A DNA stretch of 64,000 nucleotides from Gamarada debralockiae (lineage: Eukaryota; Ascomycota; Leotiomycetes; Helotiales; Hyphodiscaceae), in contig NXFV01001904.1 of the NCBI GenBank assembly GCA_002803225.1, positions 1 to 64,000 on the forward strand, read 5' to 3'. How positions within the stretch are numbered: position 1 is the stretch's first letter; every line of letters begins with the position of its first letter. This document shows positions 8,658-19,827 of the stretch, piece after piece. A program made the position numbers and the translations under genes. The notes beneath the pieces were generated by a model. The model saw nothing but the letters and a program-made list of their open reading frames with translations, had not been told where the DNA came from and searched no databases.

Positions 8658-11600
8658 ATGGACCAACAAAAGTTCCTGGAGCTCTTGCAGAGCATTCAAA
8701 TCCGTATGTTTACATGCCTCGACATCTTTTCGAATCCCTTAGCTAATATTGGGCAGCGGATACAGATAGAGTCAAGGCTGCTACGACTGAGCTTCGAAAG
8801 ACATACTACCCTCATCCCCAATCTCTCCTCTGGCTTTTGCACATTCTCACCTCCCACGATGCTCCTGAGGTCCGACAACAAGCTGCTGTCGAGTCCTTGC
8901 GATTGGTCCCAAAGCACTGGGCTGCATTGCCAGCAGAGCAAAAGCCAGCGATTCGCGAAAAGCTTCTTCAATCCACATTGGACGAACAAAAGGACCTGGT
9001 TAGACACTCTGCGGCGCGTGTAATTGCGGCCGTCGCGAAAATTGATCTCGAAGATGGAGAATGGGCTTCCCTTCCTGGCGCCCTTGCCCAGGCATCCACC
9101 TCTAAGCAAGTCGCATATCGCGAAGTCGGCATCTACATTCTCTTCACTTTACTTGAGGCTACAGGGGATGCATTTGAGGATAAGCTCCCTGGTCTTTTTC
9201 AACTCTTCAACAGCACCATCAAGGATCCAGAAAGCGCAGAAGTCCGCATCAACACCTTGCTGTGCCTCAGCAGAGTTGCTATGTTGATCCAGCCCGAAGA
9301 AGACCCTGAGAACTTGGCTCAATTCGTCCAAGCCTTCCCTGGAATGGTTGGCGTGTTGAAGGCAGCCGTTGACGAAGAAGACGAGGACCGAACCATGCAA
9401 GCGTTTGAGGTCTTCCAGACTCTCTTGGGATGCGAATCGGCTTTGCTTAATGCTCACTTCAGAGACCTTCTGACTTTCATGAGCGACCTCGCTGCCAACA
9501 CAAATCTTCCAAATGAATCACGAACCCAAGCTCTGTCTTTCTTGATGCAATGTGCCAGATATAGGAAGATGAAGATCCAGGGAACCAAGGATATGGGCGA
9601 GACTCTCACATTGAAGAGCATGCAGATCGCAACCGAAATCGACGATGACGAGGACGATGATGAGATCACACCAAACAAGTCTGCCCTGGGCCTTTTGGAT
9701 TTGCTTGCTAGTGGTTTGCCCCCTCGACAAGTCATTGTCCCTCTTCTGAAGGCCCTGCCTCAGTATGTCAACAGCGAGAACCCTAAATATCGCCAAGCAG
9801 GCATATTGGCACTCGGCATGTGTGTAGAAGGAGCTCCTGATTTCGTTGCAACCCAACTGGATAGTCTCATGCCCATCGTTTTCAAGCTTTTGAACGATCC
9901 CATCATTGGTGTTCGCAACGCTGCTTTGAACGGCGTTGCACGATTGGCAGATGATTTGGCTGAGGAGTTGTCTAAATTTCACCAAGAGCTTATTCCAGCA
10001 CTTCTGAAGAACATGGACTCTGCCACCGTACAGGTAGCGAGTGAATCCGACCAACAGAAGAATATTGCCATCCTGAAGTCATCGTGTGGTGCTTTGGATT
10101 CTGTGGTCGATGGCATGGAAAAGGAGTTGATGGTCACCTATGTCCCCGAGCTGGTCCCACGTCTTGGTAGACTATTCAGTCACCCGGATTTCAATGTCAA
10201 AGCAAGTGCTGCCGGTGCAATGGGATCTATTGCTGGTTCTGCCGAGGAAGCCTTCTTGCCGTATTTTGAGAACACGATGAAGGCTTTATCGGAATATGTC
10301 ACCATCAAGGACAGCCAAGATGAACTCGACTTGCGTGGTACTGTGTGCGATGCTATGGGTGCGATGGCTCAAGCTGTTGGACCTGCGGCCTTCCAGCCAT
10401 ACGTTCAGGGATTGATGCAAGCCAGTGAAGAAGCCTTGCACCTGGCGCATCCGCGATTGAAAGAGACAAGTTATATCCTGTGGAGCACATTAGCAAAGGT
10501 TTACGGGGAAGAGTTCACACCATTCCTGGACGGAGTAGTAAAGGGTTTATTGGAATGCATGGAACAAGAGGAGTCGGATCTTGAAGTCGAATTGGGTGAA
10601 GATGCCCAGGACTTACTCGGACAAGAGGTCATTATTGCCGGCAAGAAGATCAAGGTTGCATCTGCTACTGATCTACCAGCGGATGTTGATGACATGGAGG
10701 ATGGCGATGATGATGATGATGATTTGGATGAGCTGGATGCCGTCACCGCGGTTGCCATGGAGAAGGAGATTGCAGTTGAGGTTATCGCTGATGTCTTGTC
10801 GCACACTCGCAAGAACTTCGTTCCCTACTTCGAGAAGACGATTGAGGCCGTCATGCCCCTGGTTGAGCACTCGTATGAAGGTGTACGAAAGACAGCTATT
10901 GCTACGTTATGGCGCGCTTATGCCTGCCTTTGGGCGTTAATGGAGGACCACACCGGCGAACACTGGACTCCTGGATTGCCCTTGAAGTCGCAACCTTCTG
11001 AGGAGTTGTTGAAGTTGGGTGAAGTCGTTACGATTGCAACTCTCACTGTCTGGGAGGATGAAAACGATCGGTAAGTGAACCTCCAACATTTCTTTACTCC
11101 TTATAAAATGATGAACAACATGACGTTATACCCAGCTCACTCAGATGCACAAGTTGCAAATGCTGCGAACACGTATCTACTTTCTGATTTTAAATTACTC
11201 TGTGGTTCTCTGAAGCAGTGTCGAGATTGAGAAAGCTGACAATTATGAACCCCAGAAACGTTGTCACGGACATCAACCGAAATGTTGCCGCAACACTCAA
11301 GCTCTGTGGACCTGCCATCTTGACTCAAGACAAATTTGCTGATCGTACAACATCAATCTTGGCTTCGATCATCACCAAATCCCACCCTTGCCAACAAGAT
11401 TTGGGTGATGATGACGCTCCACAAGAAGAGGAATCGTCCGAGTACGATTGGCTGGTCATCGATACTGCTATGGATGTCGTTATCGGACTCTCCAATGCTC
11501 TCGGCGACCAGTTCTCTGAGATCTGGAAGATCTTCCAAAAGCCAATCATGAAGTTCGCTTCCTCGCAAGCAAACGAGGAACGTTCTACCGCCATTGGAGT

Positions 11601-12239
11601 CATCGCAGAGTGCACAGCTAGCATGGGTGCCGCCGTCACTCCTTTCACTGATACTCTCTTGAAGCTCCTCTTGCACCGATTGTCAGACGAGGACGCCGAG
11701 ACAAAGTCGAACGCAGCCTACGCTACTGGTCAACTCATTTACAATTCCACCGATTCCGCCACCTACCTCCCTCACTTCAACACCATCTTGACAAAGCTTG
11801 AGCCTCTACTCCACACCCAGCGTGCGAGAACATTGGACAATGCTTGCGGTTGCGTCAGTCGTATGATTATGGCTCACCAGGATAAGGTCCCAGTCGATGA
11901 GATTCTGCCTGTTCTCGTTAGTTTGCTCCCATTGAAGGAGGATTACGAGGAGAACAAGCCGATTTTCGACTGTATTACTGGCCTTTGTTAGTACTTCCAT
12001 TTCTAATCAACTTATCCTCCTCACTAACAATATCTCCAGACCAACAGGAAAACCCAATAATCCTAGGCCTAACCCCCAAGCTCATCCCCGTCTTCACAAC
12101 GGTCCTTAGCGAGCCCCTCGAACAACTCGACCTCGAGACACGCCACAAGCTCATCCAAACCGTCAAATTCATCCACGCGAAGAACCCTGCTTTGATTAAC
12201 GGAAACGAGACGTTGATGGTTTGTGTTCGTGGTCAGTAA
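8658..12239 (+). CDS. KAP123: Karyopherin beta / importin-beta4, Kap123 type
   Basis: Exons 8658-8703, 8757-11070, 11256-11986 and 12040-12239 join in phase to about 1096 residues, the usual length for Kap123/IPO4. The start MDQQKFLELLQSIQI followed by TDRVKAATTELRKTYY is the family N-terminus. The body is a HEAT-repeat solenoid with repeated R/D ladders (ALGMCVEGAPDFV, NAALNGVARLADDLAEEL). An acidic loop rich in Asp lies near residue 665. Kap123 binds Ran-GTP and carries ribosomal proteins and histones H3/H4 into the nucleus. The first intron is 53 nt, the second 185 nt with GTAAGT, and the third starts GTTAGT. All junctions keep the frame and no damage is seen. Kap121 is less likely because the N-terminal sequence follows the Kap123 type. 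Confidence 0.92.
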
Positions 12240-12863
12240 ATATTGATGGATGATTCATGGTTGATGATTATACATGGAAATGGATGAATGGATAGATTTG
12301 CAGGTATTCCAGATACCGTGGGTATACTGGATGGTGGAAATCTGGATTTTTCTTGTTGGGCTTCACGAGGTTACGCATTCATAGCGACTTTTTTGTTGAT
12401 TTAGCATACCCCCAGATCGATTCACACGAGTGCGCAGTTCTCAATACACAGATGATAGATACCATACTTGCTTCTCTTATTGGTATTTGTGATGTGAATA
12501 CGATACTTGAATTGCGACTGTCATCAGCTCATAATTTCAGCAACTATCGTAAAGTGTTCTTCCCGTGAAATCCATCAATGCTCCTTGGTATCTTCCATTT
12601 GCTTCTCACCCCGTCCAATGCTAGACCCTCCAATGCTGGACCCTCCAATGCTAGACCCTCCAATGCTGGACCTTCCAATGCTGGACCCTCCAATGCTAAT
12701 GCCCTCCAATCCAATGCAATATACCCCATAGACCCAATACCATACCCAATGCAGTACCCAATGACAATCACGTAACTCCGTTCCAGAATGGAAACCCAAT
12801 GCTCGTACCGCATGCCCCAAACTCATAATCTACCATGTATGTTCCATATCCAGAAAAGATACC
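12240..12863. other. Intergenic between two convergent genes, with minisatellite
   Basis: Holds the 3' regions of Kap123 (plus) and the PIP-box-like gene (minus). The only structure noticed is the 15-bp tandem repeat at 12615-12705, followed by a degenerate CCCAATAC/CCCAATGC-type tail to about 12770. Confidence 0.7.
12615..12705. repeat. 15-bp minisatellite, about six units
   Basis: Tandem units of CCAATGCTRGACCCT (R = A or G) start at 12615, 12630, 12645, 12660, 12675 and 12690, with one T-for-C change and an altered last unit. Because 15 is a multiple of three it opens frames in all phases (for example PSNAG repeats), which are not genes. It lies between convergent genes. Confidence 0.9.
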
Positions 12864-14624
12864 TCAACACAATGCAAGCAGCTCTTCTTCACAATCATGA
12901 AACTCATCCTCCCCATAATCAGTAGCATTCGACAGCGTCCTCTTGAAAGCCCTTTTCGTCCTCCCCGATACCGCCATCTCATGTGGTTGTCCTCCTTGCT
13001 CCTTCTGAACCGCAATCGTCTTACTCTCAGGCATCCTCCCAGAAGATATTCTCTCCTGAACTCTCTGCTCCTTCTGCACAGCAAGCATCTTACTCTCCTG
13101 AATTGCAGCATACAACATATCCTCGTCCTTCTCCTCAAAAAATCGACGTCTTGCTTGCCTCGTAACTGGCTTTGTAGGCAAAGGCGTCGGTGGAGATGTC
13201 GGCTGGTCACCCTTGTTCGGTTTGGAAGGAGGTGGGCATGGTGTAGTGATCTCGAGAATGTCTTGGGAGGAGAGGATGAAATCTTGTGTGCAAATTAAGT
13301 CTACGAAGATGTCTTCCTTGGGTAGTACTTTGGCAGCAGGTAGGCTAGGCTCGAGTTCTCTGGCAATCTGCGTATTGGTGGGTAGATCATCGACATCGTC
13401 TAATAGCTCTCGTATTTCTTGACTGGGGGAGGGAAAGAAGTCGTCGAGATGGTCTTCGAGGAATGTTTGCGTTGCTGATGGCGGTAAGTTTGGATCTGAG
13501 ACGAATTGAGGAGGGAGTCGAGGAAGAGTGCGTGGTTTTGGTGGTGAAGGCGCGAAGGAAATCGACCTCTTTTCCTTCACTTGAGCGGGAAGTGGTGGGG
13601 GTGGCATGTTGCTGGATCGCTCCCGCAGTGCTAGCTGTGAAGTCGTGACTGGCTTTGGGGAGATATGGGCGGGTTTGGCTATCGGTATTGAGGGGGCTGG
13701 CCTCGTAGTAGTGACTGGTCTTGGAGGTACAAGCCCAGGTAGAGTATGTATCATCGACGGCTTCTGCTGTTGTGCTGATCTTGCCGCGGCATCTGCTGCT
13801 TCTGATAGAAGCTGAGTAGCGGCCATATCATCCAAGTTCTCCGATGATTGCCGGGGAAATTCGTCGCCACTTTTCTTTGCGGATATCGTAACTGCGGAGG
13901 GCTCCTTCGATTTAGGATCGGGCGGTGGCTGAGGAGTCGCAATAATTCCACGCTCTGTTCGATCGTTCTGATTGCTTTCTGACAGAGCAGAACTCTCGAC
14001 GTTCTCGAGTACTACCCCTAATTCCGATTGTGAGAATGAAGGAAACCCTCCATATTCGTCTTCCGATTCGTCTCCTGTCTTGACTTTCTTGGCAAGTGGT
14101 TCCAGTAGCGTATCCGGGTCTGCCTCATCGTCGCACACAGTGGTTGTATCGGATTCTTCAGCAACGGTATCCATCTCCTTCCACATCCTCTTATTCCCAT
14201 TTTTCACAAATCGGGATATCGTCGGTTGGCTCGCTCGAACGAATCTGCTTGGCTCCGGTATGCCCATCTTCTTTCGCGCATCCCTCTCGGCCTGCTCCTT
14301 TGCATTCTTCTTCTCTCTAGCAGCTTTTGATCTAACAGATGCTTTCTCTCTCTCATATTCTTTCTTCTGCCTGGCCAGCTCTTCTGCATCCCGTCGTCGC
14401 TGCTCCGCTCTCGAGACCTTCGGACCTCTGGTCGCTAGCTGGTGTGCTTTCTTCGCAGCTTTGCTGGTCATAGGAGGTTTGGGGCCATTCGACTTGACGA
14501 ATGAGGTCGGTATTAACTCAAAAGTCCGTTGACGTCCCGCCATGGTTGACGTCGTCGATCCGGATGAGGAGGGATGAAGTTTGTGAAGTGGTTGCAGTTT
14601 TTGGAGGCCATGTCGATCTGCCAT
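12864..14624 (-). CDS. Nuclear protein of unknown function with coiled coil and PIP-box-like motif
   Basis: An intronless frame of 586 codons from Met1 (14624), or 559 from Met28 (14543), which has a better ACCATGG context. Features in order: a short conserved-looking start (RTFELIPTSFV), a highly charged helix at about residues 70-120 (AEQRRRDAEELARQ and on), then SQPTISRFVKNG. That last segment fits a PCNA-interacting box (Q-x-x-I-x-x-F-x, with Val in place of the second aromatic). A long acidic, Ser/Pro-rich disordered middle follows, then DDFFPSPSQEIREL, STQ/SSQ repeats near TQDFILSSQDIL, and a basic RRFFEEKDEDMLYAAIQES segment. An ACGCGT (MCB) site lies just upstream of Met1. I do not recognise the family. 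PCNA/replication linkage is an inference from the motif and the MCB site. Confidence 0.7.
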   Translation of the reverse strand: MADRHGLQKLQPLHKLHPSSSGSTTSTMAGRQRTFELIPTSFVKSNGPKPPMTSKAAKKAHQLATRGPKVSRAEQRRRDAEELARQKKEYEREKASVRSKAAREKKNAKEQAERDARKKMGIPEPSRFVRASQPTISRFVKNGNKRMWKEMDTVAEESDTTTVCDDEADPDTLLEPLAKKVKTGDESEDEYGGFPSFSQSELGVVLENVESSALSESNQNDRTERGIIATPQPPPDPKSKEPSAVTISAKKSGDEFPRQSSENLDDMAATQLLSEAADAAARSAQQQKPSMIHTLPGLVPPRPVTTTRPAPSIPIAKPAHISPKPVTTSQLALRERSSNMPPPPLPAQVKEKRSISFAPSPPKPRTLPRLPPQFVSDPNLPPSATQTFLEDHLDDFFPSPSQEIRELLDDVDDLPTNTQIARELEPSLPAAKVLPKEDIFVDLICTQDFILSSQDILEITTPCPPPSKPNKGDQPTSPPTPLPTKPVTRQARRRFFEEKDEDMLYAAIQESKMLAVQKEQRVQERISSGRMPESKTIAVQKEQGGQPHEMAVSGRTKRAFKRTLSNATDYGEDEFHDCEEELLALC

Positions 14625-14635
14625 TGGCCAGATCG

Positions 14636-14641
14636 ACGCGT
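14636..14641. promoter_or_regulatory. ACGCGT, MluI cell-cycle box (MCB) candidate
   Basis: An ACGCGT palindrome sits 12 bp upstream of Met1 (93 bp upstream of Met28) of the PIP-box-like gene. In yeasts MBF binds this site at S-phase genes. The hexamer occurs elsewhere in the window (for example near 22709 and 26190), so alone it is weak. Confidence 0.35.
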
Positions 14642-16258
14642 TTGGTGGGGGGAAGTAAATATCGCGTCATTTGCCGAACCTTATTTCTGAGGGGGCTTTT
14701 TGGGAACTGATTGTTTATTCCACAACGGAAACATCACACTCTTGGACACCATCACTCACATCAAGAGCATCACATTATCGCCTGTCGAGTGGCATTACCA
14801 TGTGCACAATGAGTGTGCTCATGATCAAGTGCTACGGACCATAGCCTCCAATCCTTCCTTGACGCAACATCTCCCTGACAGCGACATCCACAACCCTTCC
14901 GAGTGTTGATCAAGCAACGGTACAGGGCAGGGTGAGATCTCTCTCCCTGGGCTCTTCTTAGTTCATTCCAACTCCCTTCTCTTGCACTTCTCCGCGTCAA
15001 CTTTAACAGGCAGGCACCTTCCCCTCACTTCCCAATACACTCAACATCGGCAACATTCAATTCCGGATCCTATTCCTACGACAATCCAACCGCTTGCAAC
15101 CATAGAACGAGCATTTCCCCATCCTTTCTTCGCAGACTGGGACGATCAGCAGACCGGCGTTCAAGGCACTCTCACCACACCCACTACTTTCAACGCTTAC
15201 CCGTGTCCCCCAACTTGAAAGCAGCCCTGCAGAAGAGAAGATCACCGAATCAATACACACAAGAACATCCTTCCCAAACATCGAACTAGTCGCTTTTTGC
15301 ATTCTCAATCCAAACAGCACCACGAAGCAAATAATCGGGAAGGGAGGAATGGTAGACAGCACCGACAGGTTTTCATGATAAAGATGTAGGGAATTGATGG
15401 AACGGTTAAGCCAAGCCGCAAATGGCGCCGTACAAAAAACCAAACCCGGAATATCCATATCTCGTGCCTCAAATTGGTCGAAATCTAGGATAGCTGGGGA
15501 CATTGACTCACCCACTAAAGTCGGGATGATTTCTATCTCTCTAGAAGATAATGGATGGATATCTGGCCTAGAAATAGCAGAGAGCCTGAGACAGCTCAAG
15601 GTCAAATACAGATAGAGTGACTTTGAACGATAGTCCCTTGAATTCAACGACCCCTTGGCAATTGCAAGCCTGAAACTCGACCTCACTTGAGGCTGCGAGG
15701 CTGTGAAATCATGTTGAAAATCCAATGCGACAGAATTGCGATGATATCAAAATCTCAAAAGCTGCAAACGAATGTGCTCGCTTCGCCTAAAATGCAAGAA
15801 CAAAGGTACTCTCGCACAATGAATCCTCAATCGAGTTTAGTCGTCTCTCGCAACATCATTTTGGCGATTCTCCGCATCAACGACCAACTTCCTGCACCGA
15901 AGCTCAACCAGTCCTCCTAAAGGGGAAAAGACCTTCCAATATCCCCATATCGTTTCCGCGCGTCAAATCGGCATGCATATCGATCGATAGGCGTTCCAAG
16001 AGCGACTAGCATTGCGCCGTTTACGCCATTTACGCCATTCAAGATCTAACGCTGGCAAGCTCTGAGATTGAGCTAGAGACCACAATCGTAAGTGATGCGC
16101 AGAGACTGAAGACCAATTTTCATGTTACATCTTTTTGGGGATGAAGCAAGAGACTGTATCCACCCTCTCCTTGTATTGTAGCAAGAAGACAAAAGAATTG
16201 TCTTTGATGCTGACATTCAAAATGCGAAGCCCCTGAATCCTCCGCAAACCGGGCCGCC
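14642..16258. other. Intergenic, 1.6 kb, no gene supported
   Basis: Between divergent genes (PIP-box-like gene minus, Zn2Cys6 factor plus). A 222-codon minus-strand frame at 15057-15725 has no domain, start context or compositional support and is not called. Confidence 0.55.
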
Positions 16259-18006
16259 ATGGTTGGCATACCGGGTAAATCGAAAGGCTGCCATACATGC
16301 AGAAGACGCAAGATCAAAGTAAGAAAGCTCTATTGTTTCTTATAGCTAACGCTAATCTATATTAGTGTGATCTCCAGGAACCCAATTGTGATCGTTGCAG
16401 GCTGAGTGGGAGGGTCTGCGAAGGTTATAAGCGGGGTGCAGTTTTCCTGAATCGGACGGTACAGGGCTTGGAGAAGAGGAAGAGGCTAGAAGAAGCACAA
16501 CCCCGGCAATACCCTTCTCCAGTCTCAGTCTCGCCGCAGTCAAACAACAGTCAAACTACGACCCCTTTCATTGAAGACAAAACCCCTGATTGGGAGACCG
16601 ACGGCACAACTTATCCGGTGAGGCCGGTTGGACCGGTTGTGCTACATTTGGATGCTGCGAATGTCATGAAGAAGAAGTTCCAAGGTCTCTTCCTCGAGAC
16701 TTACCTACCAGCAAATCCAAACGACGGGCCTGGTCTCTATAGAGAATGGCTCTGCGAGGTTGTTAATCTTAACCACCCTGGCAAAGTTCTTGAATACTCA
16801 CTTCATGCACTTTGTATAACTCGGGCAGGAAGAAATTACAATGACCAGTCCCTCGTTGTACAAGGCAATGCAGCTTATGGGTTTGCCTTAAGAGAGCTTC
16901 AGAAAGCTCTCCTATCTCCACGTTTGGCTACAAAGGATGAAACCCTAGCAGCTTGTTATCTTCTATCTATATATGAGGTCAGTCTCATTCCCAAGCCTTT
17001 TCGAGCGGGTACTGATGTTGTCACAGTTGTTCGAATCGACGTCTCAATCGATCAGTGGACATGAGAACCATCTACAGGGAGTTGAACGCCTTGTGCAATT
17101 TCGAGGACCAAGACAACATGAATCGCCGATAGGTGAAGCTCTCTTGAAAAATATATGCTATTCATCTGTAGGGACATCTCATCATATACTCCCGGCATGC
17201 AGGCTAATGATGTCTTCCAGATGGTCAAGTGTATACAGTACCGCAGAAAGTCGATACTCAAAGACATGATAGACCAAATAGAATGGCGACAACACGACTT
17301 GATCCTCTTCTCCAAGGGTCACACCTTAGGAGCGCTACTGCAAGATCTCGATGTATACGCGGCCTCAGGCCCTGCCAATATCAATATTTTTGGTTTAACA
17401 CAACTACTTGAGCGACTTTTGGCACTTGATGTGGAACTCCAAATTTGGTATCGGCAATTGCTCAATGTGTCGCCTTCGCCTCTGTATTGGCGGACTAAAA
17501 ATGAGGGGCAAGGTCTTGGCAGTTTCTCCTTCGCCAACCTCCAGCTCGCACACCTCATGCTCGACTATTGGGCTCTACGATTGATTCTCAGTGTCACCAT
17601 TGCCACTCTCTGCCACCAAATACCTATCAAAGAGCCTCCGATGAAGAATGGCAGTCAGAGTCCTGCAGATTCTTCACACAGCGATCCTGATGAGATTCCT
17701 GCTCAAGCTAGTGACGTATTCAACCTTGTTCAGCAAGCGAAGGCCGAACATGGTGCGGCTCGACACCTTGAGCTAGCTGACACCATTTATGAATCACTGC
17801 CTTATTGTATGGATGTCGAAAATGGTATTTCGAGCTCACAGAAGTGTTTGTTCTCTGCCCGAGTGGCACTTTTCCTACTTGAACGGCGCCCCTCTGAGAA
17901 GCTTCCTTTGTACAAGGCGCTTTACAAGGACCTAGCTGCCAACAAGGGTTTGAGCTTTGCCCAAGGTATAGGATCGGCACTTCAACAATGGGAAGAACAT
18001 GTTTGA
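16259..18006 (+). CDS. Zn2Cys6 fungal-type transcription factor
   Basis: Exons 16259-16318, 16366-16977, 17027-17167 and 17221-18006 join in phase to 532 residues. The N-terminal zinc cluster is complete: Cys at 11, 14, 21, 28, 31 and 38 (CHTCRRRKIK | CDLQEPNCDRCRLSGRVC), with an intron exactly before the third Cys, a common fungal position. The rest resembles the fungal-specific 'middle homology' region of small regulators (SGHENHLQGVERLVQFRGPR). The ATG has a strong GCCGCCATGG context. A nuclear DNA-binding regulator is expected; targets are unknown. It is tail-to-tail with an aldo-keto reductase, 91 bp apart, but convergent position does not by itself imply regulation. Confidence 0.88.
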
Positions 18007-18097
18007 GATTTCAAAATCCTTTTACGGTTTGCATTATTACGACTAAAGTAAGTTCAATTTACCCTCCACTTCTCCCGATAGGACAGGATGGCTACAT

Positions 18098-19119
18098 CTA
18101 TTGATCCAACGTGCTGACTGTCGGATCCCAGTTGCCAGGAGCGTACTCTCCAGTCTCCAAGGTCTTCATCTCCTCCGCAGTGAGCTCGAAATCATAGATA
18201 TCGGCATTCTGTTCGATCCTGATTGGGGTAACACTCTTCGGCAGAGGCACGAACCCTTTCTGCAGACTCCATCTGAGCAAAACTTGAGCAGCTGTCTTCC
18301 CGTACTTCTTCGTCAAAGGTTGCAGCACCTTCTCATTCAAGCGTTCACCACGGGTGAGAGGCGAATAGGCTTCAAGGACAACGCCACGTTTCTCGCACCA
18401 TTGAACGATGTCGGGCCGCGGGAGCCAAGGATGCAATTCCCATTGACCAACACTGATAATACCACCCTTGCCCTTACCCCTCTCTTCCTCGAGCTCCTTG
18501 ATATGCACTTCCAACTCATCAAGATGATGGACACCATAGTTGCTGATACCCAAGGAGCGGATCTTGCCCTCCTCCTGGGCCTCGACGAGTGCCTTCCAGG
18601 CCCCCTTTCGCGCAGCCCCGCCTCCATACGGAGCATGGATGAGCATGAGATCGACATATCCAAGGCCACTCTCCTTCAATGTCTTCTCGACCTGAGCCTT
18701 AGTGTTTTCGTAGCTGAGGCTTCGGGGAGGGATTTTGCTCGTGAAGAAGATGTCCTCGCGTGGGATACCGGATTTTCGGATCGCAATGCCACATGGTGCT
18801 TCATTGCGGTAGGCCGCGGCGGAATCGACCTGAAAAGTTATTAGCCTTTGGACCTGTGAGAGGGGTAGGGTCACTTACATGCCGGTATCCGACTTTGAAG
18901 GAATGGGCAACCACTTCTTCACACTCATGTGCAGGACTTCAGACTATATTAGCAAGAAGCGTGCAGAACAGATAATTGTTTGCGTACGTTTGATAGACCT
19001 GCTCGTGATCAGCACCTGACTGATTTCGGTAGGTTTGGTCAACTTACTCCATATCCCAATTGCGGGATCTCATAGCCTGAGTTCATGCGCAACTTCGAGT
19101 TGATATTGAGAAGCGCCAT
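18098..19119 (-). CDS. Aldo-keto reductase
   Basis: Exons on the minus strand: 19119-19048, 18998-18988 (an 11-nt micro-exon), 18936-18879 and 18829-18098. All three introns are 49-51 nt and all phases fit, giving 290 residues. The catalytic tetrad is present: Asp49 and Tyr54 (VDSAAAYRNE), Lys79 (FTSKIPP) and His112 (LIHAPY). GISNYGVHHLDEL and LPKSVTPIRIEQN are the usual substrate-loop and NADPH-binding segments. A cytosolic NADPH-dependent reductase of aldehydes or ketones is expected; the exact substrate is not predictable. The gene looks intact. Translation without splicing would begin only at the large last exon and miss Asp49. Confidence 0.9.
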
Positions 19120-19827
19120 ATTGTTTCTATGAATGAAGTCTGATCAGTTTCGAGGAATTGGTGTGTTTTGGAGCAAACTCGGTGAGGCGAATTTGAAAGG
19201 ATTTAAGAGGAGATAAGGAAGAAAGTGCAGTGGGGGAATGAATGCCCTTGTTATGTATCCAGCCAGCAAGCCCTCGTGAAGTATTTGAAATCGAATCAAC
19301 GTCAAGGCTGCAACTGTACACGCACTGTTACGCAAGGGAGTTATTAATCACATACCGAAATCCAGATTCAGAAAATGCCTTTGAGCTTTGTGACTGAATA
19401 GGAAAATGTGTTTGGAGGAGCCTTGCTAGAGATAATACTGATTTCATTGTGCCTTTGAATTTGAAAGAGATCAAGGATATGAAGAAGGGAGCAACATCGG
19501 GCTTAAGAGAGCAACCTTATTAGTAATAGGACGTAAAAAAGGGGAGGGGTAGCAGCAGTGACATCATGTGATCAAGCCCAAAAATGCTTTGGCTCGACTT
19601 TTGGCCCGTCGTACCAGCTTCAAACGAGATGCAGTTCATACTGCAACAGCCCTATCAGATCTTCAAATAACTCACCAGTGTCCAGATCCACCCCACTACG
19701 AAGCTTCAAATGCCTAGGCGAACAACGTTTTGCATTTTCCATTCACAGACCGACGATAATTTTTTGAAATAACACCCTCCCGAAGTCAAAACGTATACCT
19801 CACTCACCAACTTCGCACAGCGACAAG
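19120..19827. other. Divergent promoter region, AKR / Dom34
   Basis: About 700 bp between the two start codons. Small frames on both strands have no support. Nothing specific was identified. Confidence 0.5.

Noticed and set aside
9454..10054. Minus-strand frames of 93 and 178 codons
   Set aside because: Antisense to the Kap123 coding exon; Ser-rich runs mirror its acidic codons.
12544..12826. Repeat proteins (PSNAG / ALEGP type) on both strands
   Set aside because: They are readings of the 15-bp minisatellite. A unit divisible by three leaves all frames open.
15057..15725. 222-codon minus-strand frame
   Set aside because: No domain, no splice signals, hydrophobic patches without order, and Ile/Ser-rich composition unlike its neighbours. 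Probably chance.
18101..18844. 247-codon plus-strand frame
   Set aside because: Exact antisense shadow of the aldo-keto reductase's last exon.
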